From assembly GCF_002846365.1 (NCBI RefSeq), contig NZ_PJMW01000002.1, positions 3,844,001 to 3,908,000 on the forward strand: DNA of 64,000 nt, written 5' to 3'. The stretch comes from Nocardia fluminea (GTDB lineage: Bacteria; Actinomycetota; Actinomycetes; Mycobacteriales; Mycobacteriaceae). Shown piece by piece: positions 1 to 7,544 of the stretch. Position 1 is the stretch's first letter; each line of letters starts with the position of its first letter. The translations under genes were made by a program, and so were the position numbers. The notes beneath the pieces were generated by a model that saw only the letters and a list, made by a program, of their open reading frames with translations, had not been told where the DNA came from and ran no database searches.

Positions 1-384
1 CGTGGTTTGCCACACGATGACCACCCCATCCTTCACGCCGCCGGGGAGCTGGCACTGCTGCACCAATTACGCGTACGCGCCCCACTGAGCGAGGCCGAGC
101 GCATCGACCGGCGCCGCGCCCAGTTGATGCGCTCGATCGACCGCTGGGTCATACTCGCCGCCCCCGTGCCGCATGCCGCGGCCGACGAGCACTGTGAGAC
201 TCTCGGCGGTCTCGTCGATCGCCTCGCCGCGCACTGTTCGCAGGCTTTCGTCGCCCTGGCGGGCGCACCCGAGTCGGTCCACCGCGACGAATGGGTCCGC
301 CTCGACGACCTCGCTGACAGTTATGAGCGCCTGATCGACGATCTGTGGTCCGGTATTCGCAGCCTGCCCGCGAACACGTACTGA
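1..384 (+). CDS. DUF4254 family protein, 5' end outside window
   Basis: The reading frame is open from the first base; a TTG at position 7 is possible but the paralogue at 4341-4784 has about 20 more residues at its N terminus, so the true start probably lies upstream. The protein aligns with that paralogue over most of its length, sharing a H-x-E-(T/S)-L-G-x-(V/L)-V-D-R core and a conserved L-x-(D/E)-L-x-D-x-Y segment near the end. It is small, soluble and rich in charged helices. DUF4254 proteins are common in actinobacteria and have no established biochemical role; association with polyketide, lipid or glycan loci is only contextual. It ends 127 bases before the thioesterase-like gene. Confidence 0.75.
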   Translation, partial: RGLPHDDHPILHAAGELALLHQLRVRAPLSEAERIDRRRAQLMRSIDRWVILAAPVPHAAADEHCETLGGLVDRLAAHCSQAFVALAGAPESVHRDEWVRLDDLADSYERLIDDLWSGIRSLPANTY

Positions 385-510
385 CACCTTGGGTGGATTC
401 GCCGCCACCTGGGTGGGCGAGACCGGGCCCCGGGGGTGGTGGGGGCCGGGGCCTTTCCGCGCGACAGTGGAACTCACACCATCTGTGGCCGGGTCGGCGA
501 AGGAGTTCGG

Positions 511-1482
511 ATGCGCAGTCGATCTGCAACAGAAGCCCCCGAAAAGAGTGGGCTGCTGAAAGTTTCGTGCGACGTACCATTCGTTGTGAGCAGTCGCGAC
601 GATCCGGCCGACCTGTCGTCCGCCTGCGAGTGGACGGCTGGTCGACCAGATTCCTGTTCGGCGGACCCGGCCGTCGGCGCGCGCGCCGAGTCCGCGGCGA
701 CGTCCATCGTGCTCCCGATCCGGCCGCGCAGCACCTGGGTCGACGGCGTCCCGCTGTTCTGCCTGGCCGGTGAAGCGGTACTGGCCTGGAACTATGTGGG
801 CCTGGTCGCCCACCTCGATCCGCGCGTTCCGGTCTACGGTTTGCAGGCGAGCGCCGAACCGCGCACGATCCGCGACTACGCCACCCGCTACCTGGCCGAG
901 ATCCGCCGCATCGCTCCCCAGGGCCCGTACCAGTTACTCGGTTGGTCCGCGGGCGGTTTCGTCGCCCACGAGGTCGCGGTTCGACTCCGCGCGGCCGGCG
1001 AGCGGGTTCGCGTCGTCGTGCTGGCCACCGACCCCGAGGCCCACGCACCCGCGCCGCTACCGGCCGACCGCCTCGTCCCGTGCCCCGGCGCCGGAAACCC
1101 TGCCGCCGTCGGGGACACGACCACCTCGGCCGCTGACGCCGCCGCGGCGATCAACGCCGCCACGGCGGGAACGGTCGACGTCACCGGCGCCGATCTCGAT
1201 CGTCTCGCGGCCCTGAGCGCCACGGCCGCCCGCATGGTGCGTGGTCACCGACCCGCGTGGCTTCCCGGCGACCTCACCGTGTGCATCCCCGGCCGCGCAT
1301 CCGGCGGTGCCGATCGCCTCGATCCCGGGGCCACGGTGCGGCGTTGGCGCCCCTACGTCGAGGGCGCGGTCACCGGCTTCGTCCTCGACGCCACCCCCGA
1401 CGAACTCACCGCACCCGATGTCCTGCCCGAGATAGCCCGGATCCTCGGGACCGCCCCGCTCGCCGCGCGCACGACATGCTGA
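511..1482 (+). CDS. Thioesterase-domain alpha/beta hydrolase (NRPS/PKS type II-like)
   Basis: Predicted 323-residue protein. ATG 511 is chosen over the upstream start at 436 because AGGAG lies at 501-505, five bases ahead. Residues 1-80 are a low-complexity, non-conserved leader; the rest matches thioesterase domains that release or edit acyl chains on carrier proteins. The nucleophile elbow GWSAGG is visible, followed by the expected strand ending ATDPEAH. The C-terminal segment that normally carries the catalytic histidine reads DATPDELTAPDVL and contains no histidine, so activity is uncertain. Its stop overlaps the start of the first ABC-2 permease by seven bases (ATGCTGA), implying co-translation. 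It may serve a lipid or peptide assembled by enzymes encoded left of the window. Confidence 0.75.
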   Translation: MRSRSATEAPEKSGLLKVSCDVPFVVSSRDDPADLSSACEWTAGRPDSCSADPAVGARAESAATSIVLPIRPRSTWVDGVPLFCLAGEAVLAWNYVGLVAHLDPRVPVYGLQASAEPRTIRDYATRYLAEIRRIAPQGPYQLLGWSAGGFVAHEVAVRLRAAGERVRVVVLATDPEAHAPAPLPADRLVPCPGAGNPAAVGDTTTSAADAAAAINAATAGTVDVTGADLDRLAALSATAARMVRGHRPAWLPGDLTVCIPGRASGGADRLDPGATVRRWRPYVEGAVTGFVLDATPDELTAPDVLPEIARILGTAPLAARTTC

Positions 1483-2348
1483 CCGGGTTCCCCGGCGCCA
1501 CAGCGCCCATCGGCCACGATGGTGACGTGCAGACCACCCACGAGCTCGCCTCCGACCGCGCGCCGACGGTGGCGTTCCTCCAGTGGTGGGTGCTCGCGCG
1601 ACGGCTGATCCGCCCGGCATGGCGAACCGGTGAGATCTTCACCGCCCTGCTGGCCCCCGCGGTGTTCACCCTCGGCTTCTACGTGCCGCTCAACCTCGTG
1701 ATGACCGTGTACGGGCACGGTCTGAGCAGCTATGCCCAGTTCCTGATGCCGATGATCGTCATGCAGGCGGTCGCGTTCTGCGCCATCTCGGCCGCGTTCC
1801 GCGCCGCCACCGATGCCCGCGACGGCCTCGACGTCCGTTTCGCCACGCTGCCGATGCCGCGGTGGGTCCCGTTCGCGGCCAGGATCGCCATGGCCGCCCA
1901 CCGTGCGGTGATCGCGATCGGCGCCGCGCTCGTCTGCGGCGCCGTCATCGGATTCCGTTTCTACGGGAGCTGGTGGCACACCGTCGGTTTCCTCGCGTTC
2001 TCGCTGTTGATCGCGACGGCCCTGTGCTGCGGTGCCGATCTGCTCGGCAGCATGTCCGCGAGTCCCGAGGCGACAACCCAGATCCTGGTCCTGCCCCAGC
2101 TGATCTTCGGCATGGTGTCCACCGGCTTCGCGCCCGCGAGCCAATTTCCCGGATGGATCCAGGGTTTCGCCCGCAACCAGCCCGTATCCCAGTTCGTCGA
2201 CGGCTTGCGCGCGCTGGCGGGCGATTCCACCGGCAACGCGGGCGCGGTCGACCTCGCGACGCTGGGCCCCGGGCTGGCCTGGGCGTTCGGCCTTCTGGTG
2301 GTCGGCGGCGGGCTGTCCTGGCGACATGCCGCGCGGCGGTCCGCATGA
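1476..2348 (+). CDS. ABC-2 type transporter permease (DrrB/DrrC-like)
   Basis: Predicted 290-residue integral membrane protein with six hydrophobic segments, starting at the ATG that overlaps the thioesterase stop. The family signature is the segment around MSASPEATTQILVLPQL, then FGMVSTGFAPASQFPGW and the NPVSQ-like RNQPVSQFVDGLRAL. Such permeases pair with a DrrA-type ATPase to export drugs, lipids or siderophore precursors. No ATPase gene follows, so the partner must lie upstream of the window or elsewhere. The next permease starts in an ATGA overlap with this stop. Together with the thioesterase it resembles the arrangement of DrrABC exporters beside polyketide or NRPS loci, but the cargo cannot be deduced. 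Confidence 0.85.
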   Translation: MLTGFPGATAPIGHDGDVQTTHELASDRAPTVAFLQWWVLARRLIRPAWRTGEIFTALLAPAVFTLGFYVPLNLVMTVYGHGLSSYAQFLMPMIVMQAVAFCAISAAFRAATDARDGLDVRFATLPMPRWVPFAARIAMAAHRAVIAIGAALVCGAVIGFRFYGSWWHTVGFLAFSLLIATALCCGADLLGSMSASPEATTQILVLPQLIFGMVSTGFAPASQFPGWIQGFARNQPVSQFVDGLRALAGDSTGNAGAVDLATLGPGLAWAFGLLVVGGGLSWRHAARRSA

Positions 2349-3154
2349 CGACCATTCCCCGCCCCGCCGCCACCCGGCACACCGAGTCCCTGCGAATGCT
2401 GCTACCGCAGACAGTGATCCAGACGCGGCGTCTGCTGACCCGCTGGGGCCGGGACCCGTTGACCGTGATGCAGGCCCTGCTCTTCCCCGCGCTGCTGCTG
2501 GTGATGCTCAATGCCGTGCTGGGCAAGCAGGTGTCGTCTTTCGCCGGCGCCGACGCCCTCTATGGCACGGTCCCGATGGTCTCGCTGGTCGGAGTGATGT
2601 CGGGTTCCCTGGCCGGAGCCGTCACCCTGGGCCGCGAGCGCGATCAGGGTCTGCTCTCCCGATTCTGGGTACTGCCGGTCCATCGCGCGTCGGGTCTGCT
2701 CTCGCGCGTCCTGGCCGAAGCCGTCCGGATCCTGGTATGCACCCTGGTGATCTTCGCGGTCGGCATCGCACTCGGATTCCGCTTCACCCAGGGCCTACCC
2801 GCCGCGATCGCCCTGTTCGCCATCCCGGTGCTGTACGGACTGGGCTTCGCGACGATGGTCACCGCGCTGGCCGTGTACACCGCCAAAGCCGCACTGGTGG
2901 AATTCGTTTCGCTGGGTTCGTCGTTGCTGATGTTCTTCAGCACCGGTTTCGTGCCGCTCGCCGCCTACCCCGGGTGGGCGCGCCCGATCGTGGAGCACAA
3001 CCCGCTCACCCACGCCATCGACACCATGCGCGGACTCTCGCTCGGTGGGCCGGTGCGCGATCCGCTGCTGGCCACCCTGGCGTGGTCGCTCGGCGCGATC
3101 GCGGTCTTCGCAGTGCCTGCCGCGATCGGTTTCCGCCGGGCCAGTCGCTACTGA
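2345..3154 (+). CDS. ABC-2 type transporter permease (DrrC-like)
   Basis: Predicted 269 residues; ATG 2345 overlaps the previous stop as ATGA. About six membrane segments; conserved features include TLGRERDQGLLSRFWVLPV in the cytoplasmic loop, SSLLMFFSTGFVPLAAYPGWARP and EHNPLTHAIDTMRGL, all typical of ABC-2 exporters. With the preceding permease it probably forms a heterodimeric membrane channel. Its 3' end overlaps by seven bases the stop of the convergent XRE regulator gene, leaving no room for a terminator between them. Confidence 0.85.
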   Translation: MTTIPRPAATRHTESLRMLLPQTVIQTRRLLTRWGRDPLTVMQALLFPALLLVMLNAVLGKQVSSFAGADALYGTVPMVSLVGVMSGSLAGAVTLGRERDQGLLSRFWVLPVHRASGLLSRVLAEAVRILVCTLVIFAVGIALGFRFTQGLPAAIALFAIPVLYGLGFATMVTALAVYTAKAALVEFVSLGSSLLMFFSTGFVPLAAYPGWARPIVEHNPLTHAIDTMRGLSLGGPVRDPLLATLAWSLGAIAVFAVPAAIGFRRASRY

Positions 3155-4026
3155 GCCGACGCCGACCGGGTGATGGCGTCCCGTGCTTCGGTGATCAACT
3201 TCGCCGAATCGCGGGGACTCAGCGCCATGGCCCGCAGCTGGTCGAAGATCACGCCGAATCGGCGGATCTCGGAGTGCCCCTCGACCAGATCGTGCACGGA
3301 CATGCTCTCCACGTACACCAGTTCCGGGTCGACGGGATTGCGGAAGTCCAGCAGCGTGAACGAGCCGGCCATGCCGGGGTGCGCGCCCGCGTCGAACGGA
3401 AGGACCTGCAGGATCACGTTCTTGCGTTTGGTCTCGTCGAGCAGCCGGTCGAGCTGGCCCGCCATCGTCGCGGGTCCACCGACCACCCTGCGGATGGCCG
3501 CCTCGTCCATCACCACCCACAATTCCAGCGGGTCGTCCTTGGTCAGGTTGATGGCGCGATCCATGCGCGCCTGCGCTCTGCTCTCCATCACCGCGGCGTC
3601 GAGGCGTGGCATCGAGGTGTCGATCACGGCGGCGGCGTACTCGAAGGTCTGCAGCAGGCCGGGCACGGTCGAGGTCTGGTATTGCCTGGCCGACAACGCT
3701 TCCGCCTCGAAGTTGATGTAATTCGCATATACCTCCGACACCGCGCCTTCGTAGGGACGCGACATGCCGGGTTTCAGCGCGTCGGTCAGCAGGCTGAGTG
3801 CTTCCTCGCGCATTTTGTCGTCGACCTGATACAGGTCGAGCATGGCGCCGAGAGTGCGACGTTGTGGGCGCGCTTGCGCCATTTCGATCCGGTACAGCGT
3901 GGTGACGTTGATTCCGGTTCGCGCGCTGACGTCTTCCTTGCTCAGCTGGGCGCTTTCACGCAACTCGCGCAACATGGCAGCGAGCCTGCGGAGCCGGACG
4001 GTCAGGGTCGTGCGCTTGCCTGCCAT
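3148..4026 (-). CDS. XRE-family regulator with DUF5753 domain
   Basis: Predicted 292 residues from the ATG at 4024-4026 (an in-frame ATG three codons upstream is equally possible; neither has a clear Shine-Dalgarno). An N-terminal helix-turn-helix of the lambda-repressor type (LSKEDVSARTGINVTTLYRIE) is followed by the long DUF5753 domain containing Y-A-N-Y-I-x-F-E and VPGLLQTFEYA, the hallmark of a very large actinobacterial regulator family. Members often sit beside a small DUF397 gene; none is present here, and the divergent neighbour is a DUF4254 gene instead. Ligand and targets are unknown. Confidence 0.85.
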   Translation of the reverse strand: MAGKRTTLTVRLRRLAAMLRELRESAQLSKEDVSARTGINVTTLYRIEMAQARPQRRTLGAMLDLYQVDDKMREEALSLLTDALKPGMSRPYEGAVSEVYANYINFEAEALSARQYQTSTVPGLLQTFEYAAAVIDTSMPRLDAAVMESRAQARMDRAINLTKDDPLELWVVMDEAAIRRVVGGPATMAGQLDRLLDETKRKNVILQVLPFDAGAHPGMAGSFTLLDFRNPVDPELVYVESMSVHDLVEGHSEIRRFGVIFDQLRAMALSPRDSAKLITEARDAITRSASAQ

Positions 4027-4340
4027 GAAACGCATTATTGCGCTGCGCGACCGCGCTGTCACGCGTTCGGCGAAGAAGGTGGCATATGGTCTGGCATGGT
4101 GATCGGCGAGTCCGCGAGGCACGCCGGAAGGCTGTGCGGCCCTGTGCATGTGACTCCCGGTTCTGTCAGGGTGGCTTTACTGCAGGAGTGATAACGCAAT
4201 CTTGCGTTTCGTCTTCTGAGCGAGCATGATCCAGTTAGCCTGGTTGCGAACAATCCGAACAGATGACCGGGATAACCGAATCGAGAGCCAATCATGTTGG
4301 TAGACAAATCTTGGGTGTCGGGTGAATTCGGGGCCGTGCG
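4027..4340. promoter_or_regulatory. Divergent intergenic region between XRE regulator and DUF4254 gene
   Basis: About 310 bases separate the two divergent starts. The stretch is visibly A/T-richer than its surroundings, as expected for promoters. I see no convincing inverted repeat, no RNA gene and no conserved short ORF in it. Confidence 0.4.
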
Positions 4341-4784
4341 ATGAGCGCGCCGGTGATGGGGATACTGCCCACCGCTCCGCAATTGTTGTGCGCATTTCAG
4401 GGGCGGCGATTTCAAGATCGCGAATTGTTGCGGTCAGCGCACGCACTCGCTGAACTGCACGAACGGCGGGGGCAGGTGCGTGACACGGCATTGATCGCCG
4501 AGATCGATTGCCGGCGAAGTGAACTCGTCGACGACATCAACGACTGGTGTGTCCAGGAGATTCCGTTGCATCGCAACGGCGCCTCGCTGCACACCGAGAG
4601 TCTCGGTGCGGTCGTCGACCGGATGGCGCGTAGCTGGGTGGATGCCAATCAGGCAATCGACATCGACGGCGCGCGAAGCGACAACACCCACAAGCACTGG
4701 TACCACCTCGCCGAGCTTGTGGACGGCTACACGGATCTGGTCACCGATGTGGCCGGTGGACGGCGGCGGCTGCCCGAGCAGTAA
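4341..4784 (+). CDS. DUF4254 family protein
   Basis: Predicted 147-residue soluble protein and a paralogue of the truncated gene at the window start. Alignment runs from LRSAHALAELH through HTESLGAVVDRM to the C-terminal LAELVDGYTDLVTDV. It contains no signal peptide or membrane segment. The gene stands alone, divergent from the XRE/DUF5753 regulator and three bases from the convergent GntR stop. The divergent regulator is the obvious candidate controller. Function unknown. Confidence 0.75.
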   Translation: MSAPVMGILPTAPQLLCAFQGRRFQDRELLRSAHALAELHERRGQVRDTALIAEIDCRRSELVDDINDWCVQEIPLHRNGASLHTESLGAVVDRMARSWVDANQAIDIDGARSDNTHKHWYHLAELVDGYTDLVTDVAGGRRRLPEQ

Positions 4785-4787
4785 GGG

Positions 4788-5510
4788 CTACGCCGGCTCC
4801 GGTGACAGTCTCGCCTCGAAGGCGACGCGGTCACCACGGTAGAGCGAGCGCACCCGTTCGATGGGTGCGCCGTCGGCGTCGACACTGCGCCGGTGCAGCA
4901 GCAGCATCGGTAGTGCGGTGGTGCATTCGAGGAGACCCGCCTCTCTCGGGGCGGCGAGTACGGTTTCGATGCGTTCGCGCGCACCGGCGAGTTCGACGCC
5001 GGTGGCGCGGATCGCGGCGTACAGCGAAGTCGTGGGGTCATAGGTGCCGCGCAGGGTGGCGAAGCGGTGCAGCGGTAAGTAGGTGCTCTCCAGTCCGACG
5101 CGTTCACCGTCGGCGAGTAGTACCCGCTCCAGGTGCATCACTTCGGTGCCCAGCTCCACCTCGAGGTCGGTGGCGGTCGCCGCGTCCGCGGCGACGTCTT
5201 CCCACGCGACCAGGATGCGGCCGGGAGTGCGGCCGAGGCTGATCGCGCCCTCGGTGTAGGAGCGCAGCGACAGTGGCTGTGTGAGCTTGGGGCGCGAGAT
5301 CACCGTGCCGCGGCCCTGACGGCGAATTCTGCCTTCCACCAGTAGTTCTCGCAGGGCCTGCCGCACGGTTTCGCGGGCGACGCCGAAGCGGGTGGCTAGG
5401 TCGCGTTCGGAGGGAACCGGGTCGCCCTCGGTGAGATCGGCCAGGAGCAGATCGATTTCGGTGCGAACCAGGAACACCTTCGGAACTCGGGTCGTCTGCG
5501 GCGAATCCAT
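4788..5510 (-). CDS. phnF: GntR-family (HutC/PhnF type) regulator of the phosphonate operon
   Basis: Predicted 240 residues. An N-terminal winged helix contains the canonical GntR signature VPSERDLATRFGVARETVRQAL; a wing with RIRRQGRGT follows, then a UTRA ligand-binding domain from about residue 90 (RVLLADGERVGLESTYLP). PhnF-type regulators respond to phosphate or phosphonate status and repress phosphonate uptake genes. It is divergent from such an operon, and two palindromes with TGGT...ACCA arms lie between the two starts, close to operators described for mycobacterial PhnF. The family assignment is firm; the PhnF name rests on context and operator resemblance. Confidence 0.85.
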   Translation of the reverse strand: MDSPQTTRVPKVFLVRTEIDLLLADLTEGDPVPSERDLATRFGVARETVRQALRELLVEGRIRRQGRGTVISRPKLTQPLSLRSYTEGAISLGRTPGRILVAWEDVAADAATATDLEVELGTEVMHLERVLLADGERVGLESTYLPLHRFATLRGTYDPTTSLYAAIRATGVELAGARERIETVLAAPREAGLLECTTALPMLLLHRRSVDADGAPIERVRSLYRGDRVAFEARLSPEPA

Positions 5511-5530
5511 GCCGCCCAGCGTACCCGGAT

Positions 5531-5542
5531 TGGTCTATACCA
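5531..5542. promoter_or_regulatory. PhnF-like operator site 1
   Basis: TGGTCTATACCA: four-base arms TGGT and ACCA around a CTAT centre. It lies 21 bases upstream of the regulator start and probably covers its promoter. The sequence is very near the TGGTATAGACCA type of repeat I recall for PhnF. Confidence 0.7.
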
Positions 5543-5578
5543 AAATTTAACTTGCCGTTCTCGTGGCCCACACCTATC

Positions 5579-5588
5579 GGTCTAGACC
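5579..5588. promoter_or_regulatory. PhnF-like operator site 2
   Basis: GGTCTAGACC is a perfect ten-base palindrome, flanked by C and A so that the right half matches site 1. Its centre is 47 bases from the centre of site 1 and it lies 19 bases before the ATG of the FAD oxidoreductase, where a bound repressor would block the operon promoter. Confidence 0.7.
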
Positions 5589-5607
5589 ATTTGCCACTAT
5601 CGGTGGC

Positions 5608-6735
5608 ATGCGATTGGTCATCATCGGTGGCGGGATCCTCGGCACCGCACACGCCTGGTCGGCGACAGCCCGTGGACACGAGGTCGTGCACCTCGAACGC
5701 GAACGCGAAGCCCGCGGGGCGACGGTGCGCAACTTCGGCCTGGTCTGGGTCTCGGGCCGGTCGGCGAACGAGCTGGAGCTGACGCTGCGTTCGCGCGAGC
5801 TGTGGGAGGAGATCGGCGGCCGGGTCGCCGGCGTCGGCTTCCGGCCCGCCGGGTCGATCACGCTGGTGCGTACCCCCGCCGAACTCGCTGTCGCCGAAGC
5901 CGCGGCCGCTGGTGAGTCCGCCGATGCCCGTGGGTTCACCCTGCTCGATCCGGACCGGGTGCGCGCGATCAACCCGGCGGTGCGCGGCAAGTACCTCGCG
6001 GGTCTGCACTGCTCGGCCGATGCCGTGGTGGAGTCGCGTCAAGCGCTGCCCGCACTACGCGCCCATATGGCCGCGTCCGGTCGCTACACCTTTCATGAGG
6101 GAACCGAGGCCCGCTCGGTCCTCGACACCGGGTCCGGCGCGGTCGTGGTCGACGATCACGGTCGCCGCCACGAGGCCGACCTCGTCGTGCACTGCCCCGG
6201 CGCCGCCCACTCCGGGCTCACCCGCGAACTGGCGGGCGAACTGCCGGTCCGCCGCGTGCGGCTGCAGATGATGCAGACCGCCCCGCTGGGCGAACCGCTC
6301 ACCACCGCGATCGCCGACGGCGACAGCTTCCGCTACTACCCGGGTTTCGCCGGCCCACAGGTGGATTCGCTGGCTGCCGAGCAATCGCAGACCGCGACCG
6401 CCGCCGAGCACAAGATGCAGCTGCTGTGCGTGCAGCGCCTGAACGGCGGCCTGACCATCGGCGACACCCACGAGTACGCCGAACCGTTCGCCTTCGACGT
6501 CGACGAAGCGCCCTACGACCACCTCACCGAGGTGACCGAGGAATTGCTCGGCCGCGCGCTGCCGCCGATCGTGCGGCGCTGGGCGGGCGTCTACAGCCAG
6601 AGCGTCGACCCCGGCGCGGTCGTCACCCGGGTACGGGCCGACACCAACGTCTGGGTCGTCACCGGCCCCGGTGGTCGCGGTATGACGCTCGGCCCCGCCA
6701 TCGGCGAACAAACCGCCGACCAGATCGGACTGTGA
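5608..6735 (+). CDS. FAD-dependent oxidoreductase of phosphonate catabolism (DAO fold)
   Basis: Predicted 375 residues. ATG 5608 places the nucleotide-binding motif GGGILGTAHA at residues 6-15; an upstream in-frame start would lie inside operator site 2. The D-amino-acid-oxidase fold is shown by the N-terminal Rossmann motif, the E-R-E acidic residues after the second strand and the C-terminal VTGPGGRGMTLGPAIGE. The family (TIGR03364 in my recollection) is recurrently linked to phosphonate genes, and members have been reported to oxidise 2-aminoethylphosphonate or N-alkyl analogues to phosphonoacetaldehyde. First gene of the operon, eight bases before the hydrolase. No PhnW aminotransferase is present, so this enzyme probably makes the aldehyde substrate. 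Confidence 0.82.
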   Translation: MRLVIIGGGILGTAHAWSATARGHEVVHLEREREARGATVRNFGLVWVSGRSANELELTLRSRELWEEIGGRVAGVGFRPAGSITLVRTPAELAVAEAAAAGESADARGFTLLDPDRVRAINPAVRGKYLAGLHCSADAVVESRQALPALRAHMAASGRYTFHEGTEARSVLDTGSGAVVVDDHGRRHEADLVVHCPGAAHSGLTRELAGELPVRRVRLQMMQTAPLGEPLTTAIADGDSFRYYPGFAGPQVDSLAAEQSQTATAAEHKMQLLCVQRLNGGLTIGDTHEYAEPFAFDVDEAPYDHLTEVTEELLGRALPPIVRRWAGVYSQSVDPGAVVTRVRADTNVWVVTGPGGRGMTLGPAIGEQTADQIGL

Positions 6736-6743
6736 GGAACTCG

Positions 6744-7430
6744 ATGCCGGACAACAGGATTCAGCTCGCGGCTCTCGACATGGCAGGCACCACCGTCGCC
6801 GACGGCGGACTGGTGTTGCGTGCCTTCGACAGTGCCGCCACCGCCGCTGGGATCGAGACTGACGGCCCGCGCCGGGAACAGGCTCGCCGCTACGTGGTCG
6901 ACACCATGGGTCAGTCCAAGATCGAAGTGTTCCGCGCGTTGCTCGACGGGGACGACGCCGCCGCCCATCAGGCCAATCGCGCTTTCGAAACCGCCTATGC
7001 GGCATTGGTCGACGAGGCCGACATCGCACCGATCCCCGGTGCGGTGGAAGCGATCACCGCACTGCGCGATGCCGGGATCAAGGTCGCGCTCACCACCGGA
7101 TTCAGCCGTGGCACGCAGGACAAGCTCCTCGCCGCGCTGGGCTGGGCCGAACTGGTCGATCTCACCCTCGCGCCGTCCGACGCCGGACGCGGGCGCCCCT
7201 ACCCCGACATGGTGCTGGCCGCCGCGCTGCGCCTCGGTGTCGACGCCGTCGACCGGATCGCCGTGCTCGGTGACACCACCAGCGATATCGCCACCGGACT
7301 GGCCGCCGGCGCGGGCATCGTCGCGGGCACCCTGACCGGCGCGCACACCGCCGATCAGCTACGCGCGGCCGGTGCCACCCACGTCGTGGCGTCGGTCGCC
7401 GAGTTCCCGGCGCTGGTGCTCGCGCACTGA
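6744..7430 (+). CDS. Phosphonatase-like HAD hydrolase
   Basis: Predicted 228 residues; GAGGAAC at 6734-6740 sets the ATG. HAD motif I is LDMAGTTVADGG with the nucleophile aspartate at residue 12. The cap contains MGQSK at 55-59, placing a lysine where PhnX has its Schiff-base lysine. Motif II is the threonine in ALTTGFSR and motif III/IV is AVLGDTTSDIATG. This matches the phosphonatase-like group (TIGR03351 type), which should cleave the C-P bond of phosphonoacetaldehyde or a relative to release phosphate and an aldehyde. It follows the FAD oxidoreductase within one transcript. Confidence 0.82.
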   Translation: MPDNRIQLAALDMAGTTVADGGLVLRAFDSAATAAGIETDGPRREQARRYVVDTMGQSKIEVFRALLDGDDAAAHQANRAFETAYAALVDEADIAPIPGAVEAITALRDAGIKVALTTGFSRGTQDKLLAALGWAELVDLTLAPSDAGRGRPYPDMVLAAALRLGVDAVDRIAVLGDTTSDIATGLAAGAGIVAGTLTGAHTADQLRAAGATHVVASVAEFPALVLAH

Positions 7431-7544
7431 GCGATCGTGCTCGGCCCCACGAACCTGCCGTCGCGGTATTCGCCGCGGCGTCGCCCTCCGATCCACCCGC
7501 CCCTGCGATTCCCCCCGACTTCTGAAACGAAAGTTGCTGTCATC

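Noticed and set aside
1353..2327. Antisense ORF of 324 codons within the permease genes
   Set aside because: Low-complexity Gln/Gly/Arg product opposite a clear membrane protein; third-position GC bias fits the + strand gene.
5563..5607. Earlier start for the FAD oxidoreductase
   Set aside because: It would place operator site 2 in the coding region and add residues before the Rossmann motif that the family lacks.
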